Below are positions 24,387 through 32,518 of a stretch of DNA of 64,000 bases, one piece after another. The position numbers were made by a program, and so were the translations under genes. The stretch comes from Bisbaumannia salifodinae (GTDB lineage: Bacteria; Pseudomonadota; Gammaproteobacteria; Pseudomonadales; Halomonadaceae), in the NCBI RefSeq assembly GCF_039522585.1, contig NZ_BAAADR010000014.1; one strand, given 5' to 3'. Below the pieces are notes generated by a model, which searched no databases, was not told where the DNA came from, and saw only the letters and a program-made list of their open reading frames with translations. Position 1 is the stretch's first letter; each line of letters starts with the position of its first letter.

Positions 24387-25169
24387 TCAGCCGAGAGATG
24401 ACACCCCAGGCAGGCAGACGATGCCCTCGGGGCAGAAGCACGATGGCTCGAACTCACCGGGGTAGCCTCCGGGATTGGCCACTACCCGGGTACCGCGACA
24501 GATGAGGTCCACCGGTTCATGCACATGGCCATGCAGCCACAGCTCCATGCGCCCCATCAGCCTCTCCAGGTGCGAGGCGAAGGCCGGCGAGAGCGGGTCA
24601 CCCCGATAGCGGGGCGGGATGCATTGGGCCAGGGGCGCATGATGGCTGATCACTACGCTGGGGCCGGCCCAGGGCTTGGCGAGCTGCGCCTCGAGCCAGG
24701 CCAGCGCCTGCCCATGCAGGGCGCGACTCGCCGCTGGAGTAAAGGCCTCGCCGGCGGGCTGCTCGATCACTTGAAAGTCCGGCATCAGCCGCCGCGCCTC
24801 GCGCTCGGTATGCTCGGAATCCTGGGTCGGGTCGTCGGCATAGAGGGCGAAATCGGTCCATAGGGTGGTGCCCAGGAAGCGTACCCCGTTAAGGATCACC
24901 TCATCGTTATCGAGCAGATGGATACCGAGCCGCTTCGCCTCGGCGCGCAGCTCTCGGCGCAATGCCGGCATGCAGCTGCCGTAATACTCGTGGTTGCCGG
25001 GCACATAGAGGATCGGCTGGTCGCGAAACTGGGTCGCGGCCCAGGCCAATCCCTGCCCCTGGGCATGGATATCGCCGGCCAGCACCACGACATCCGCCGC
25101 CACCATGGGCAGCTCTCGCCCATCATCAAAGTGTTCCAGGTGCAGGTCGGACAGGACCCGTAGACGCAT
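24387..25169 (-). CDS. Calcineurin-like metallophosphoesterase
   Basis: A 260-residue protein with the metallophosphoesterase signatures in order: LSDLHLEHF (D, H), VVLAGDIHA (GD), VPGNHEYYG (GNHE), VISHHAP and LHGHVHEPVD (GHxH). These residues hold a two-metal centre that hydrolyses phosphoesters. Substrate cannot be told. It stands alone between trxC and a cupin gene. Confidence 0.87.
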   Translation of the reverse strand: MRLRVLSDLHLEHFDDGRELPMVAADVVVLAGDIHAQGQGLAWAATQFRDQPILYVPGNHEYYGSCMPALRRELRAEAKRLGIHLLDNDEVILNGVRFLGTTLWTDFALYADDPTQDSEHTEREARRLMPDFQVIEQPAGEAFTPAASRALHGQALAWLEAQLAKPWAGPSVVISHHAPLAQCIPPRYRGDPLSPAFASHLERLMGRMELWLHGHVHEPVDLICRGTRVVANPGGYPGEFEPSCFCPEGIVCLPGVSSLG

Positions 25170-25302
25170 TATGACCTCCGGTGTCGATGCGATGATTCCA
25201 TCCTACTAGCCTACTGGTTAGTCGCCAGCGGCCGACTAATGAGATTCCGTGCGGCCCTGGCAAGGCCGGATAGCAGAACGCCTGCCCCCGACTCGGCCGA
25301 GG

Positions 25303-25617
25303 CTAGTCCGCCCGATAATGCACCGCCAGCCAGATGCTGTCGCGCTCCAGTGGCGTCCAGGCCACCCGATGGCGACGATGGGCGGGGATCAGCAGATGAT
25401 CGCCCGGCAACAGATGGCGGATCTCGCCGTCCTCGAACTCCAGGCGCGCCTCGCCGGCCAGCAGGGCGACCCACTCGTGATCGGCCTGGTCATACCAGCC
25501 GGAGACGTGTCCCCGGGAGACGATGCGCTCCACCCGCACGCCCTGGCCCCGGGCCAGTACGTCGACGATTTCCTCGGGGAGCGCCTCGGATGGCGAGGCG
25601 AGTAGGTTGGCGGTCAT
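25303..25617 (-). CDS. Small cupin-domain protein
   Basis: A 104-residue single cupin: HEWVALLAGEARLEFEDG is the first motif and LIPAHRRHRVAWT the second, leaving a plausible metal site of histidines and a glutamate. It resembles small cupins annotated as phosphomannose-isomerase-type or uncharacterised. No catalytic role can be assigned. It lies downstream of a minus-strand terminator at 25750-25773, so it needs its own promoter. Confidence 0.75.
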   Translation of the reverse strand: MTANLLASPSEALPEEIVDVLARGQGVRVERIVSRGHVSGWYDQADHEWVALLAGEARLEFEDGEIRHLLPGDHLLIPAHRRHRVAWTPLERDSIWLAVHYRAD

Positions 25618-25749
25618 GCACCCTCCACCAAAGTCGGATTGCTCGCACCGCTCAAGCTGTCATGATGCCTCCCATAACGCGAGGACAGCCAATAACAACA
25701 AAAGCCACCATAACAAGCGTCGCGGCAACAACAAGAATAATAGACGCAT

Positions 25750-25773
25750 AAAAAAGGCCCCCCGAAGGAGGCC
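25750..25773 (-). terminator. Strong minus-strand terminator in a gene-poor stretch
   Basis: Read on the minus strand, GGCCTCC, a TTC loop and GGGGGCC (7-bp stem with one G-U pair) are followed by six T. No ordinary gene lies upstream on this strand before 26267, which implies a short transcript ends here. Confidence 0.75.
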
Positions 25774-26160
25774 AGGTGGAGCACGCCAGCTCACTCTGTG
25801 TATCGCCGTTATCCGGCGATGTCGCGATTCGTCACTCTCTTCTCGTTGTTCTTGCTCCCGGACGCCCTGCGTCGATCCCGTGATCTCTTCCTTGCCCTTC
25901 GGCCGGTTTTCTCGCGACCGAGGCTTCTGCTTGTCATTACCTATTCGAAATCCATGCCACTCTCTCTACAACTTCTTTACTATCAGCAAGTTACAAAAAC
26001 ATCCCCGTATCGCATGGCGTCTGGCTCTGCCACCGACCTCACGGTGCCGCACCACTAAGGGGCTTTTTCGCATCAGAGCGCATCACTCTTGTGCATCTCC
26101 CCATTAACTTGGCTTTCACTGGTGATTTTTCCTGTCATCGTCGCCTCCTTCGCAAGAATA
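25774..26160 (-). ncRNA. Candidate small RNA or leader transcript with micro-ORFs
   Basis: The 650-bp interval 25618-26267 has no conventional gene and is AT-richer than its neighbours. On the minus strand it holds a strong AAGGAGG ribosome site with ATG at 26138 opening a 21-codon frame (stop at 26075-26073), a second frame of 42 very basic residues (25937-25809), several hairpins (GACGC/GCGTC; ATCGCC/GGCGAT), repeated GGA triplets and the terminator at 25750. Whether this is a small RNA, a leader or a pair of tiny genes cannot be settled from sequence alone. Confidence 0.35.
26073..26138 (-). CDS. Micro-ORF, 21 residues, with strong Shine-Dalgarno
   Basis: ATG 26138 follows AAGGAGG with a 5-nt spacer, one of the best ribosome sites in the window. 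The product begins MTGKITSES and is polar and otherwise featureless. It could be a leader peptide. No family is recognised. Confidence 0.35.
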   Translation of the reverse strand: MTGKITSESQVNGEMHKSDAL

Positions 26161-26208
26161 AGTATCACCTGAACTTCGCCTCTGCCTCCTCGAGTCCCCA
26201 GAGAGTTG

Positions 26209-26225
26209 ATGGAAAGGCTTTCCAT
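26209..26225. promoter_or_regulatory. 17-bp perfect palindrome before the dehydrogenase gene
   Basis: ATGGAAAG, a central G, then CTTTCCAT. It ends 42 bp before the start codon at 26268 and is a probable regulator binding site; the regulator is unknown. Confidence 0.5.
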
Positions 26226-26267
26226 AACGCATTATTGCCGGCATCTGACCCTGCCGGAGACTCCCTG

Positions 26268-27143
26268 ATGACGCACCCCCGCCTCGGCTTTATCGGCATC
26301 GGCCTGATGGGCGACCCCATGACCCGCCGCCTGCTGGCGGCCGGCTTCGATGTCACCGTCTGGAACCGCTCTCCCGCCAAGGCCGAACCGCTGGGCGAGG
26401 CCGGTGCCCGCCTCGCCGCCTCCGTCGCCGAGCTGGTCGCCGAGGTCGACGTGATCATGCTCTGCCTGGCCAATACCGATGTGGTGGAATCGGTGGTCTT
26501 CGGCGAGGAGGGCGTGGCCGCCCATGGCCGCCCCGACCAGCGGCTGATCGACTTCTCCAGCAGCGACCCGACGGCCACCCGCGACTTCGCGGCCCGCCTC
26601 GAGGCCGCCTGCGGCATGGACTGGGTGGATGCCCCGGTCTCCGGCGGCGTGGCCGGTGCCGAAGCGGGCTGCCTGGCCATCATGTGCGGCGGCGACGCCG
26701 ACGCGGTCGACGCCTGCCGCCCGCTGATGGCGCCGCTGGCCGCCCGGGTCACCCATATGGGCCCGGTGGGGGCCGGTCAGGTCACCAAGGTCTGCAACCA
26801 GATGGTGGTGGGCTGCCAGGCGGCGGTGCTGGCCGAGATGGTGGCGCTCGCCGAGGCCAGCGGCGTGGATGCCACCCGCCTGACCGAGGCCCTCGCCGGC
26901 GGCTTCGCCGACTCCAAGCCCTTCCAGATCCTCACCCCGCGCATGGCGGCGGGGGACTTCGCGAACCCGCCCTGGCATCTGCGCACCCTGCTCAAGGACC
27001 TGGACATGGCGGTGGCCCAGAGCCAGCGCAGCGGCAGCGCCACCCCCATGAGCGGCCTGGCCGCCCAGTTGATGCGCGCTCACGCCAGGCGCGGCCACGG
27101 CGAGCACGACCCGGCCATCCTGGTGGAAGCCTATCGGGACTGA
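26268..27143 (+). CDS. 3-hydroxyisobutyrate dehydrogenase-family reductase
   Basis: Taken from ATG 26268 with GGAG nine bases before; the longer upstream frame runs through non-coding sequence. The 291-residue protein has the N-terminal Rossmann motif GFIGIGLMGDPM, the substrate motif VDAPVSGGVAGAEAG and the catalytic lysine in GAGQVTKVCNQM. Members reduce or oxidise 3-hydroxyisobutyrate, tartronate semialdehyde or related short hydroxy acids with NAD(P)H. The neighbours do not fix the substrate. A 17-bp palindrome lies upstream. Confidence 0.87.
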   Translation: MTHPRLGFIGIGLMGDPMTRRLLAAGFDVTVWNRSPAKAEPLGEAGARLAASVAELVAEVDVIMLCLANTDVVESVVFGEEGVAAHGRPDQRLIDFSSSDPTATRDFAARLEAACGMDWVDAPVSGGVAGAEAGCLAIMCGGDADAVDACRPLMAPLAARVTHMGPVGAGQVTKVCNQMVVGCQAAVLAEMVALAEASGVDATRLTEALAGGFADSKPFQILTPRMAAGDFANPPWHLRTLLKDLDMAVAQSQRSGSATPMSGLAAQLMRAHARRGHGEHDPAILVEAYRD

Positions 27144-27288
27144 AATCACTCGTCGGGATGCCTCTCCCCGATCTTTCGCCATTGGCAGGCATCAGGGAAA
27201 CAGGACGCCTATCACGCATCCAAATATGGGGTATGACTTGTCTGGGCCGGCGACCTATTGAAAACTGATCGGGCAACAACACAGTGAA

Positions 27289-27368
27289 CCCAGCACCCAT
27301 CCTGGGATATGCAATAAGGCACCTGAACCACGCTTGCGTGGGTAACCCTTCGCCAACGGCGATGGGTG
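27289..27368 (+). promoter_or_regulatory. Structured mRNA leader, riboswitch-like
   Basis: CCCAG (27289-27293) pairs with CTGGG (27302-27306), leaving an 8-nt loop CACCCATC that is perfectly complementary to GATGGGTG at 27361-27368. Between them lie hairpins CCACG/CGTGG (27328-27341) and TCGCC/GGCGA. The downstream arm sits 10 nt before the AGGAG ribosome site of the deaminase gene. Long-range pairing of this kind fits a pseudoknot or a switch over translation start. The class is not identified. The rest of 27144-27390 holds only a weak terminator-like hairpin (27153-27176). Confidence 0.5.
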
Positions 27369-27390
27369 CGTATTATTCAGGAGCCTTTGC

Positions 27391-28758
27391 ATGGAATCAT
27401 CCCCTCGTCACCCCTCCCCCCGTCTCTGGATTCGCCAGCCGCTGAGCTGTGCCGACCCGGCCGCCGCGAATGGCGTGGTGATCCAGGACAGCCGTATCGT
27501 CGAGCGCCTCGCCACCGGCCAGGAACCCAGCCTTCCCGTCGACCAGGTCTTCGATGCCTCCCAGCATGTGCTGCTGCCGGGGCTGGTCAATACCCACCAC
27601 CACTTCTACCAGACCCTGACCCGGGCCTACTCCGCGGCACTCAACAAGCCGCTCTTTCCCTGGTTGACCACCCTCTACGACGTCTGGGCCAACCTCGACG
27701 AGGAACAGATCGCGGTGGCCAGCGAGCTGGCCATGGTCGAGCTGCTGCTTTCCGGCTGCACCACCGTGGCGGATCACCACTATGTCTTCTCCCAGGCCCT
27801 GGAGTCGGCCATCGATCGGCAGGTCGAGACCGCCCGGCGACTCGGTGTACGGGCTGCCCTGACCCGCGGTTCCATGAGCGTGGGCCGCGACCAGGGGGGC
27901 CTGCCACCCCAATCGGTGGTACAGGACGAGGCCCGCATCCTCGACGACAGCCGTCGCTTGATCCAGCACTACCACCAGCCTGAGGAAGGCGCCATGATCA
28001 CCGTGGCCCTGGCCCCCTGCTCACCCTTCTCGGTCAGCCGCGAGCTGATGCGCGCCACCGCCGATCTGGCCAAGGCGGAGGGGGTGCGCCTGCATACCCA
28101 TCTGGCGGAAACCGAGGACGAGACCCGCTACTGCGAGCGCCTCTTCGGCCTGCGTCCCCTCGACTACCTGGACGACTGCGGCTGGCTCAATGATCGCACC
28201 TGGCTGGCCCACGGTATCCACTTCACCAACGAGGAGATCCAACGCCTGGGCCGTGCCGGCACCGGGATCGCCCACTGCCCCTCCTCCAACATGGTGCTGG
28301 GTTCGGGGCTCTGTCCCACCCTCGAGCTGGAGCGCGCCGGGGTCCCACTGGGGCTCGCCGTGGACGGCTCGGCCTCCAACGATCACTCCAACCTCGCCGA
28401 GGAGATGCGCCAGGCCATGCTGCTCGGCCGCCTGCGCTACCGTCCCGACCAGATCGGCCATGACGACGTGATCCGCTGGGCCACCCAGGGCTCCGCGCGC
28501 TGCCTGGGCCGCACCGATATCGGCGGCCTGGCCCCCGGCCAGCAGGCCGACCTGGCCCTGTTCAAGCTCGATGAACCGCGCTTCTCCGGTGCCGAGAACC
28601 TACTCGCCGCCCTGCTGCTGTGTGGCGCCCACCGCGCCGACCGGGTCATGGTCGCCGGTCGCTGGCGGGTCATCGATGGGGCGATCCCGGATCTCGACCT
28701 GGGCGCCCTGATGGCGCGCCACCAGGAGGCCGCCCGGCGGCTCTGGCGGGCTCTCTAA
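27391..28758 (+). CDS. 8-oxoguanine deaminase-like amidohydrolase
   Basis: A 455-residue amidohydrolase-superfamily protein. Metal-binding histidines are in GLVNTHHHFYQTLTR, a third in LHTHLAET, a fourth in AHGIHFTN, and the aspartate is in VDGSASND. The overall pattern, including PLFPWLTTLY and HCPSSNMVLGSGL, matches proteins known as 8-oxoguanine deaminase (related to guanine and hydroxyatrazine deaminases), which convert 8-oxoguanine to urate. A purine-type permease follows, which supports a purine salvage role. AGGAG precedes ATG 27391. Confidence 0.82.
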   Translation: MESSPRHPSPRLWIRQPLSCADPAAANGVVIQDSRIVERLATGQEPSLPVDQVFDASQHVLLPGLVNTHHHFYQTLTRAYSAALNKPLFPWLTTLYDVWANLDEEQIAVASELAMVELLLSGCTTVADHHYVFSQALESAIDRQVETARRLGVRAALTRGSMSVGRDQGGLPPQSVVQDEARILDDSRRLIQHYHQPEEGAMITVALAPCSPFSVSRELMRATADLAKAEGVRLHTHLAETEDETRYCERLFGLRPLDYLDDCGWLNDRTWLAHGIHFTNEEIQRLGRAGTGIAHCPSSNMVLGSGLCPTLELERAGVPLGLAVDGSASNDHSNLAEEMRQAMLLGRLRYRPDQIGHDDVIRWATQGSARCLGRTDIGGLAPGQQADLALFKLDEPRFSGAENLLAALLLCGAHRADRVMVAGRWRVIDGAIPDLDLGALMARHQEAARRLWRAL

Positions 28759-28843
28759 AGACCCGCGTGACCACGCACTCCCACCAAACCGGTAGCCAAT
28801 AACGACAACCTGCCGACACCGCCTCCGGGCGAAGGAGTCCCAG

Positions 28844-30199
28844 ATGTCCAACGATAATTCCTGGTTTCGCCGTTTCTCGGCCAGTGCCGACGTCAACGAG
28901 ATGCCCCCACTCAGGCGGGCCGTGCCCCTGGGTATCCAGCACGTGCTGGCCATGTTCGTCGGCAACGTGACCGTGCCGCTGATCATCGCCGGGGCCATGG
29001 ACCTGCCCAGCGAGATCACCATCTTTTTGATCCAGGCGACCCTGTTCGTCTCAGGCATCGCCACCCTGGTACAGGCCCTGGGGTTCGGCCCCCTGGGAGC
29101 CAGGCTGCCCATCGTGATGGGCACCAGCTTCGGCTTCGTGCCGGTACTGCTGCCCATCGCCCTCAACCTGGGCCTGCCGGCGGCGCTGGGGGCTACCCTC
29201 TGCGCCGGGGTGACCATCGCCCTGGTCGGGGCCTTCCTGCCCTGGGTGCGCTTCCTGTTCCCCCCGGTGGTCACCGGCACCTTTGTGCTGATGATCGGCA
29301 TCCTGCTGCTCCCGGTAGGCTTCGCTTACGCCGGCGGAGGCTTCGGCGCCGCCGACTTCGGCGCCTCCCACCATCTGCTGCTGGCGGGACTGGTGTTCGC
29401 CGTCACCCTCGGCTGCCATCAGTTCGCCCGCGGCTTCTGGTCGGAGGCGGCACCGCTGATCGGCCTGGTGGCGGGCTTCGCCACGGCACTGGCCACCGGC
29501 CTGGTAGATCTGTCGCGGGTCGCCGAGGCCGACTGGCTCACCCTGCCCCGCCCCCTGGCCATCGGCATCGAATTCCATTGGGCAGCGATCCTGCCCATGG
29601 TGCTGCTGGCCCTGGTCACCTGCGCCGAGTCCATCGGCGATATCGTCGGCACCACCGCCGGTGGGCTGGACCGCCAGCCCACCGAGTGGGAGCTCTCCGG
29701 CGGGGTGATGGCGGATGGCGTTGCCAGCGTCTTCGCGGCCGGCTTCAACGCCTTTCCGCAGATCAGCTTCAGCCAGAACGTGGGCATGGTGGCGCTGACC
29801 GGCGTGGTCAGCCGCTTCGTGGTGGCCATCGGTGGCGGCTTCCTGCTGGTGGCCGGCCTGTTGCCCAAGCTGGGGGCCCTGGTCTCGAGCATCCCCAATG
29901 CGGTACTCGGCGGCGCGGTCCTGATCATGTTCGGCATGATCACCAGCGCCGGCATCAAGATGCTCAGCCATGTGGCCTTCGACAAGCGCAACATGGTGAT
30001 CATCGGCGTCTCGCTGTCGGTGGCCATCGGCCTGCCGGCCCATGAGGACTTGCTGGCGGGCGCCTCGGCTGAGGTCCGGGCCATGCTCGACTCCGGGCTG
30101 ATCCCCGGCGCCCTCTGCGCCATGCTGCTCAACTTGCTGCTCCCCACCCCCGGCAAGCGGGCGCGGCCGACCCGGGTAGCGGAGCTCCCCCATGACTGA
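28844..30199 (+). CDS. NCS2-family purine/pyrimidine permease
   Basis: A 451-residue protein of about 14 membrane segments. NCS2 markers are GIQHVLAMFVGNVTVPLI near the N-terminus, TCAESIGDIVGTTAGG and the QNVG motif in SFSQNVGMVALTG. Proton-coupled uptake of xanthine, urate or uracil is typical of the family. The deaminase gene ends 85 nt upstream, so the pair probably serves oxidised-purine use. A terminator follows at 30279. Confidence 0.88.
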   Translation: MSNDNSWFRRFSASADVNEMPPLRRAVPLGIQHVLAMFVGNVTVPLIIAGAMDLPSEITIFLIQATLFVSGIATLVQALGFGPLGARLPIVMGTSFGFVPVLLPIALNLGLPAALGATLCAGVTIALVGAFLPWVRFLFPPVVTGTFVLMIGILLLPVGFAYAGGGFGAADFGASHHLLLAGLVFAVTLGCHQFARGFWSEAAPLIGLVAGFATALATGLVDLSRVAEADWLTLPRPLAIGIEFHWAAILPMVLLALVTCAESIGDIVGTTAGGLDRQPTEWELSGGVMADGVASVFAAGFNAFPQISFSQNVGMVALTGVVSRFVVAIGGGFLLVAGLLPKLGALVSSIPNAVLGGAVLIMFGMITSAGIKMLSHVAFDKRNMVIIGVSLSVAIGLPAHEDLLAGASAEVRAMLDSGLIPGALCAMLLNLLLPTPGKRARPTRVAELPHD

Positions 30200-30278
30200 T
30201 GGTGCCCCCGCCACCAGGGCCTCGCTACCAGGCTAGTCCCCCTTGCCTCGCGCTCGACGCCGCTTCAGGGCGTCGCTT

Positions 30279-30306
30279 GGCCCCGCCACCCAGGCGGGGC
30301 CCTTTT
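30279..30306 (+). terminator. Rho-independent terminator after the permease gene
   Basis: GGCCCCGCC (30279-30287) pairs perfectly with GGCGGGGCC (30293-30301), 5-nt loop, followed by CTTTT. Confidence 0.88.
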
Positions 30307-30366
30307 GTCGATTGTTCCCCCCCGCCGCCTTCCGTACACTTGTTTGATCTTCAGTGACCCATTTCG

Positions 30367-31227
30367 ATGAGCGAGACAGCCATGGCATTCGCGGGAACCT
30401 CCACCTACGTGGCCACCGAGGCCCTCAAGCAGGCGGTCAACGCCGCCGTGACCCTGGAACGCCCCCTGCTGATCAAGGGCGAGCCGGGCACCGGCAAGAC
30501 ATTGCTGGCGGAGGAGCTGGCGGCCGCCCTGAACACCCGGCTGATCACCTGGCATATCAAGTCCACCACCAAGGCGGCCCAGGGTCTCTACGAGTACGAT
30601 GCGGTGAGCCGCCTGCGCGACTCCCAACTGGGCATCGAGGGGGTCGAGAACGTCACCAACTACATCAAGCCCGGCAAGCTGTGGGAGGCCTTTACCGCGG
30701 ACGAGCGGGTGGTACTGCTGATCGACGAGATCGACAAGGCGGATATCGAGTTCCCCAACGACCTGCTCCAGGAGCTCGACCGCATGGCCTTCCATGTCTA
30801 CGAGACCGGGGAGACCATCCAGGCCCGCCACCGGCCGATCATCGTCATCACCTCCAACAACGAGAAGGAGCTGCCCGACGCCTTCCTGCGCCGCTGCTTC
30901 TTCCACTACATCGAGTTCCCCGACCGGGAGACGATGCAGGCCATCGTCGATGTGCACTTCCCGGAGATCGCCCCCCGGCTGGTGAGCAAGGCCCTGGAGG
31001 TGTTCTTCGAACTGCGCCAGGCCCCGGGACTCAAGAAGAAGCCCTCCACCTCGGAGCTGGTGGACTGGCTGAAGCTCTTGATGGCCGACGACCTGGCCCG
31101 GGAGGCGCTCTATCACCGCGACCCGGTCAAGGCGATTCCGCCGCTGGCCGGGGCCCTGGTCAAGAACGAGCAGGACACCCAGTTGCTGGAGCGGCTGGCC
31201 TTTATGCTGCGTCGCAAGAGTCGCTGA
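30367..31227 (+). CDS. MoxR-family AAA+ ATPase
   Basis: A 286-residue ATPase with Walker A GEPGTGKT, Walker B VVLLIDEIDKAD, sensor 1 (VITSNNEKELPDAFLRR) and the short MoxR C-terminal lid. MoxR proteins act as chaperones that mature or activate enzyme complexes, working with a von Willebrand A partner, here encoded 3 nt downstream. The client is not evident from the neighbours. An in-frame ATG at 30382 is an alternative start. Confidence 0.92.
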   Translation: MSETAMAFAGTSTYVATEALKQAVNAAVTLERPLLIKGEPGTGKTLLAEELAAALNTRLITWHIKSTTKAAQGLYEYDAVSRLRDSQLGIEGVENVTNYIKPGKLWEAFTADERVVLLIDEIDKADIEFPNDLLQELDRMAFHVYETGETIQARHRPIIVITSNNEKELPDAFLRRCFFHYIEFPDRETMQAIVDVHFPEIAPRLVSKALEVFFELRQAPGLKKKPSTSELVDWLKLLMADDLAREALYHRDPVKAIPPLAGALVKNEQDTQLLERLAFMLRRKSR

Positions 31228-31230
31228 GCC

Positions 31231-32415
31231 ATGTTTATCGGCCTGTTCGAGACCCTCAAGCGCGCCGGGGTGCCGGTCTCCCTGCGCGAGCTGCTCGACC
31301 TCCATGCGGTGGTGGAGCGCGGGGTGGTGTTCGCCGATATGGAGGCCTTCTACCGGGTGGCACGCACCGTCATGGTCAAGGACGAGCGCCACTTCGACCG
31401 CTTCGATCGCGCCTTCGCCGCCTGGTTCGAGGGGCTGGAGAACCTGGACGCCGCCATCGAGGCGCTGATCCCCGACGACTGGCTACGCCGCGAGTTCGAG
31501 AAGCGGCTCACGGAGGAAGAGAAGGCGCAGATCGAGTCCCTGGGCGGGTTCGAGGCACTGATCGAGACCTTCAAGCAGCGCCTGGAGGAGCAGAAGGAGC
31601 GCCACGCCGGTGGCAACAAGTGGATCGGCACCGGCGGCACCAGTCCCTTCGGCGCCTACGGCTACAACCCGGAGGGCATCCGCATCGGCCAGGACGGCTC
31701 CCGCCACCGCCGGGCCGTCAAGGTGTGGGACGAGCGGCGCTTCCGCGACTATGACGACAGCCTGGAGCTTGGCACCCGCAATATCAAGATGGCCCTGCGC
31801 CGGCTCAGGAAGTTCGCCCGCCAGGGGGCCGCGGAGGAATTCGACGTGGACGCCACCATCCGCGAGACGGCCCGGGATGCCGGCCTGCTTAACGTGCAGA
31901 TGCGCCCCGAGCGCCATAACGCGGTGAAGGTGCTGCTACTGCTCGATGTGGGCGGTTCCATGGACGACCATATCCGCACCTGCGAGGAGCTCTTCTCGGC
32001 GGCCCGAGCCGAATTCAAGCACCTGGAGCCCTACTACTTTCATAACTGCCTCTATGAAGGCTTGTGGAGGAACAACGCCAGGCGCCAAGGTGAGCGAATC
32101 GCCACCCTGGATGTGCTGCACACCTATGGCAGCGACTACCAGGTGGTGATCGTCGGCGATGCGGCCATGTCGCCCTACGAGATCACCCACCCCGGTGGCA
32201 GCGTCGAGCACTTCAACGACGAGGCCGGGGCGGTGTGGCTCAAGCGCCTGGTGGACGCCTTCCCTCATCTGGTGTGGCTCAACCCCATGCCGTCCCGAGC
32301 CTGGGAGTTCACCCACTCGACCCAGTTGATCCGTGAGCTGATCGAGGATCGCATGTACCCCCTGACCCTGGCGGGGCTGGAGGAGGCCATGGGCGAGCTG
32401 GCTCGCCGGAGTTAA
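31231..32415 (+). CDS. VWA-domain protein, MoxR partner (CoxE-like)
   Basis: A 394-residue protein with an N-terminal helical domain of the CoxE type and a C-terminal von Willebrand A domain whose metal-ion-dependent adhesion motif reads LLDVGGSMDDH. The conserved TYGSDYQVVIVGDAAMSPYE completes the fold. Together with the upstream MoxR ATPase it forms a chaperone pair known across proteobacteria. Its TAA stop lies inside an inverted repeat that precedes the satD gene. Confidence 0.9.
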   Translation: MFIGLFETLKRAGVPVSLRELLDLHAVVERGVVFADMEAFYRVARTVMVKDERHFDRFDRAFAAWFEGLENLDAAIEALIPDDWLRREFEKRLTEEEKAQIESLGGFEALIETFKQRLEEQKERHAGGNKWIGTGGTSPFGAYGYNPEGIRIGQDGSRHRRAVKVWDERRFRDYDDSLELGTRNIKMALRRLRKFARQGAAEEFDVDATIRETARDAGLLNVQMRPERHNAVKVLLLLDVGGSMDDHIRTCEELFSAARAEFKHLEPYYFHNCLYEGLWRNNARRQGERIATLDVLHTYGSDYQVVIVGDAAMSPYEITHPGGSVEHFNDEAGAVWLKRLVDAFPHLVWLNPMPSRAWEFTHSTQLIRELIEDRMYPLTLAGLEEAMGELARRS

Positions 32416-32464
32416 TAACCTAAAATAGTTATTATCTGGAAAAATAACCTTTAAAGGCTATATT
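32413..32464 (+). promoter_or_regulatory. AT-rich promoter/operator region of the satD operon
   Basis: TAATAAC (32413-32419) and GTTATTA (32428-32434) are perfect 7-bp inverted arms 8 nt apart. CTGGAA (32436) and TATATT (32459) make a 17-bp-spaced promoter whose spacer contains the palindrome CCTTTAAAGG (32448-32457). The composition contrasts sharply with the GC-rich surroundings. Confidence 0.6.
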
Positions 32465-32518
32465 TAACGACAGAGGCCCGCCTGGCCGCCGCTGGCCGGC
32501 CCCGCTCAGGAGATAGCC

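Noticed and set aside
25798..26058. Plus-strand 86-residue frame in the gene-poor stretch
   Set aside because: No ribosome site, composition unlike neighbours, no recognisable motif; the opposite strand carries the stronger signals.
30200..30278. Possible small gene after the NCS2 permease
   Set aside because: No frame with a ribosome site; only the terminator can be supported.
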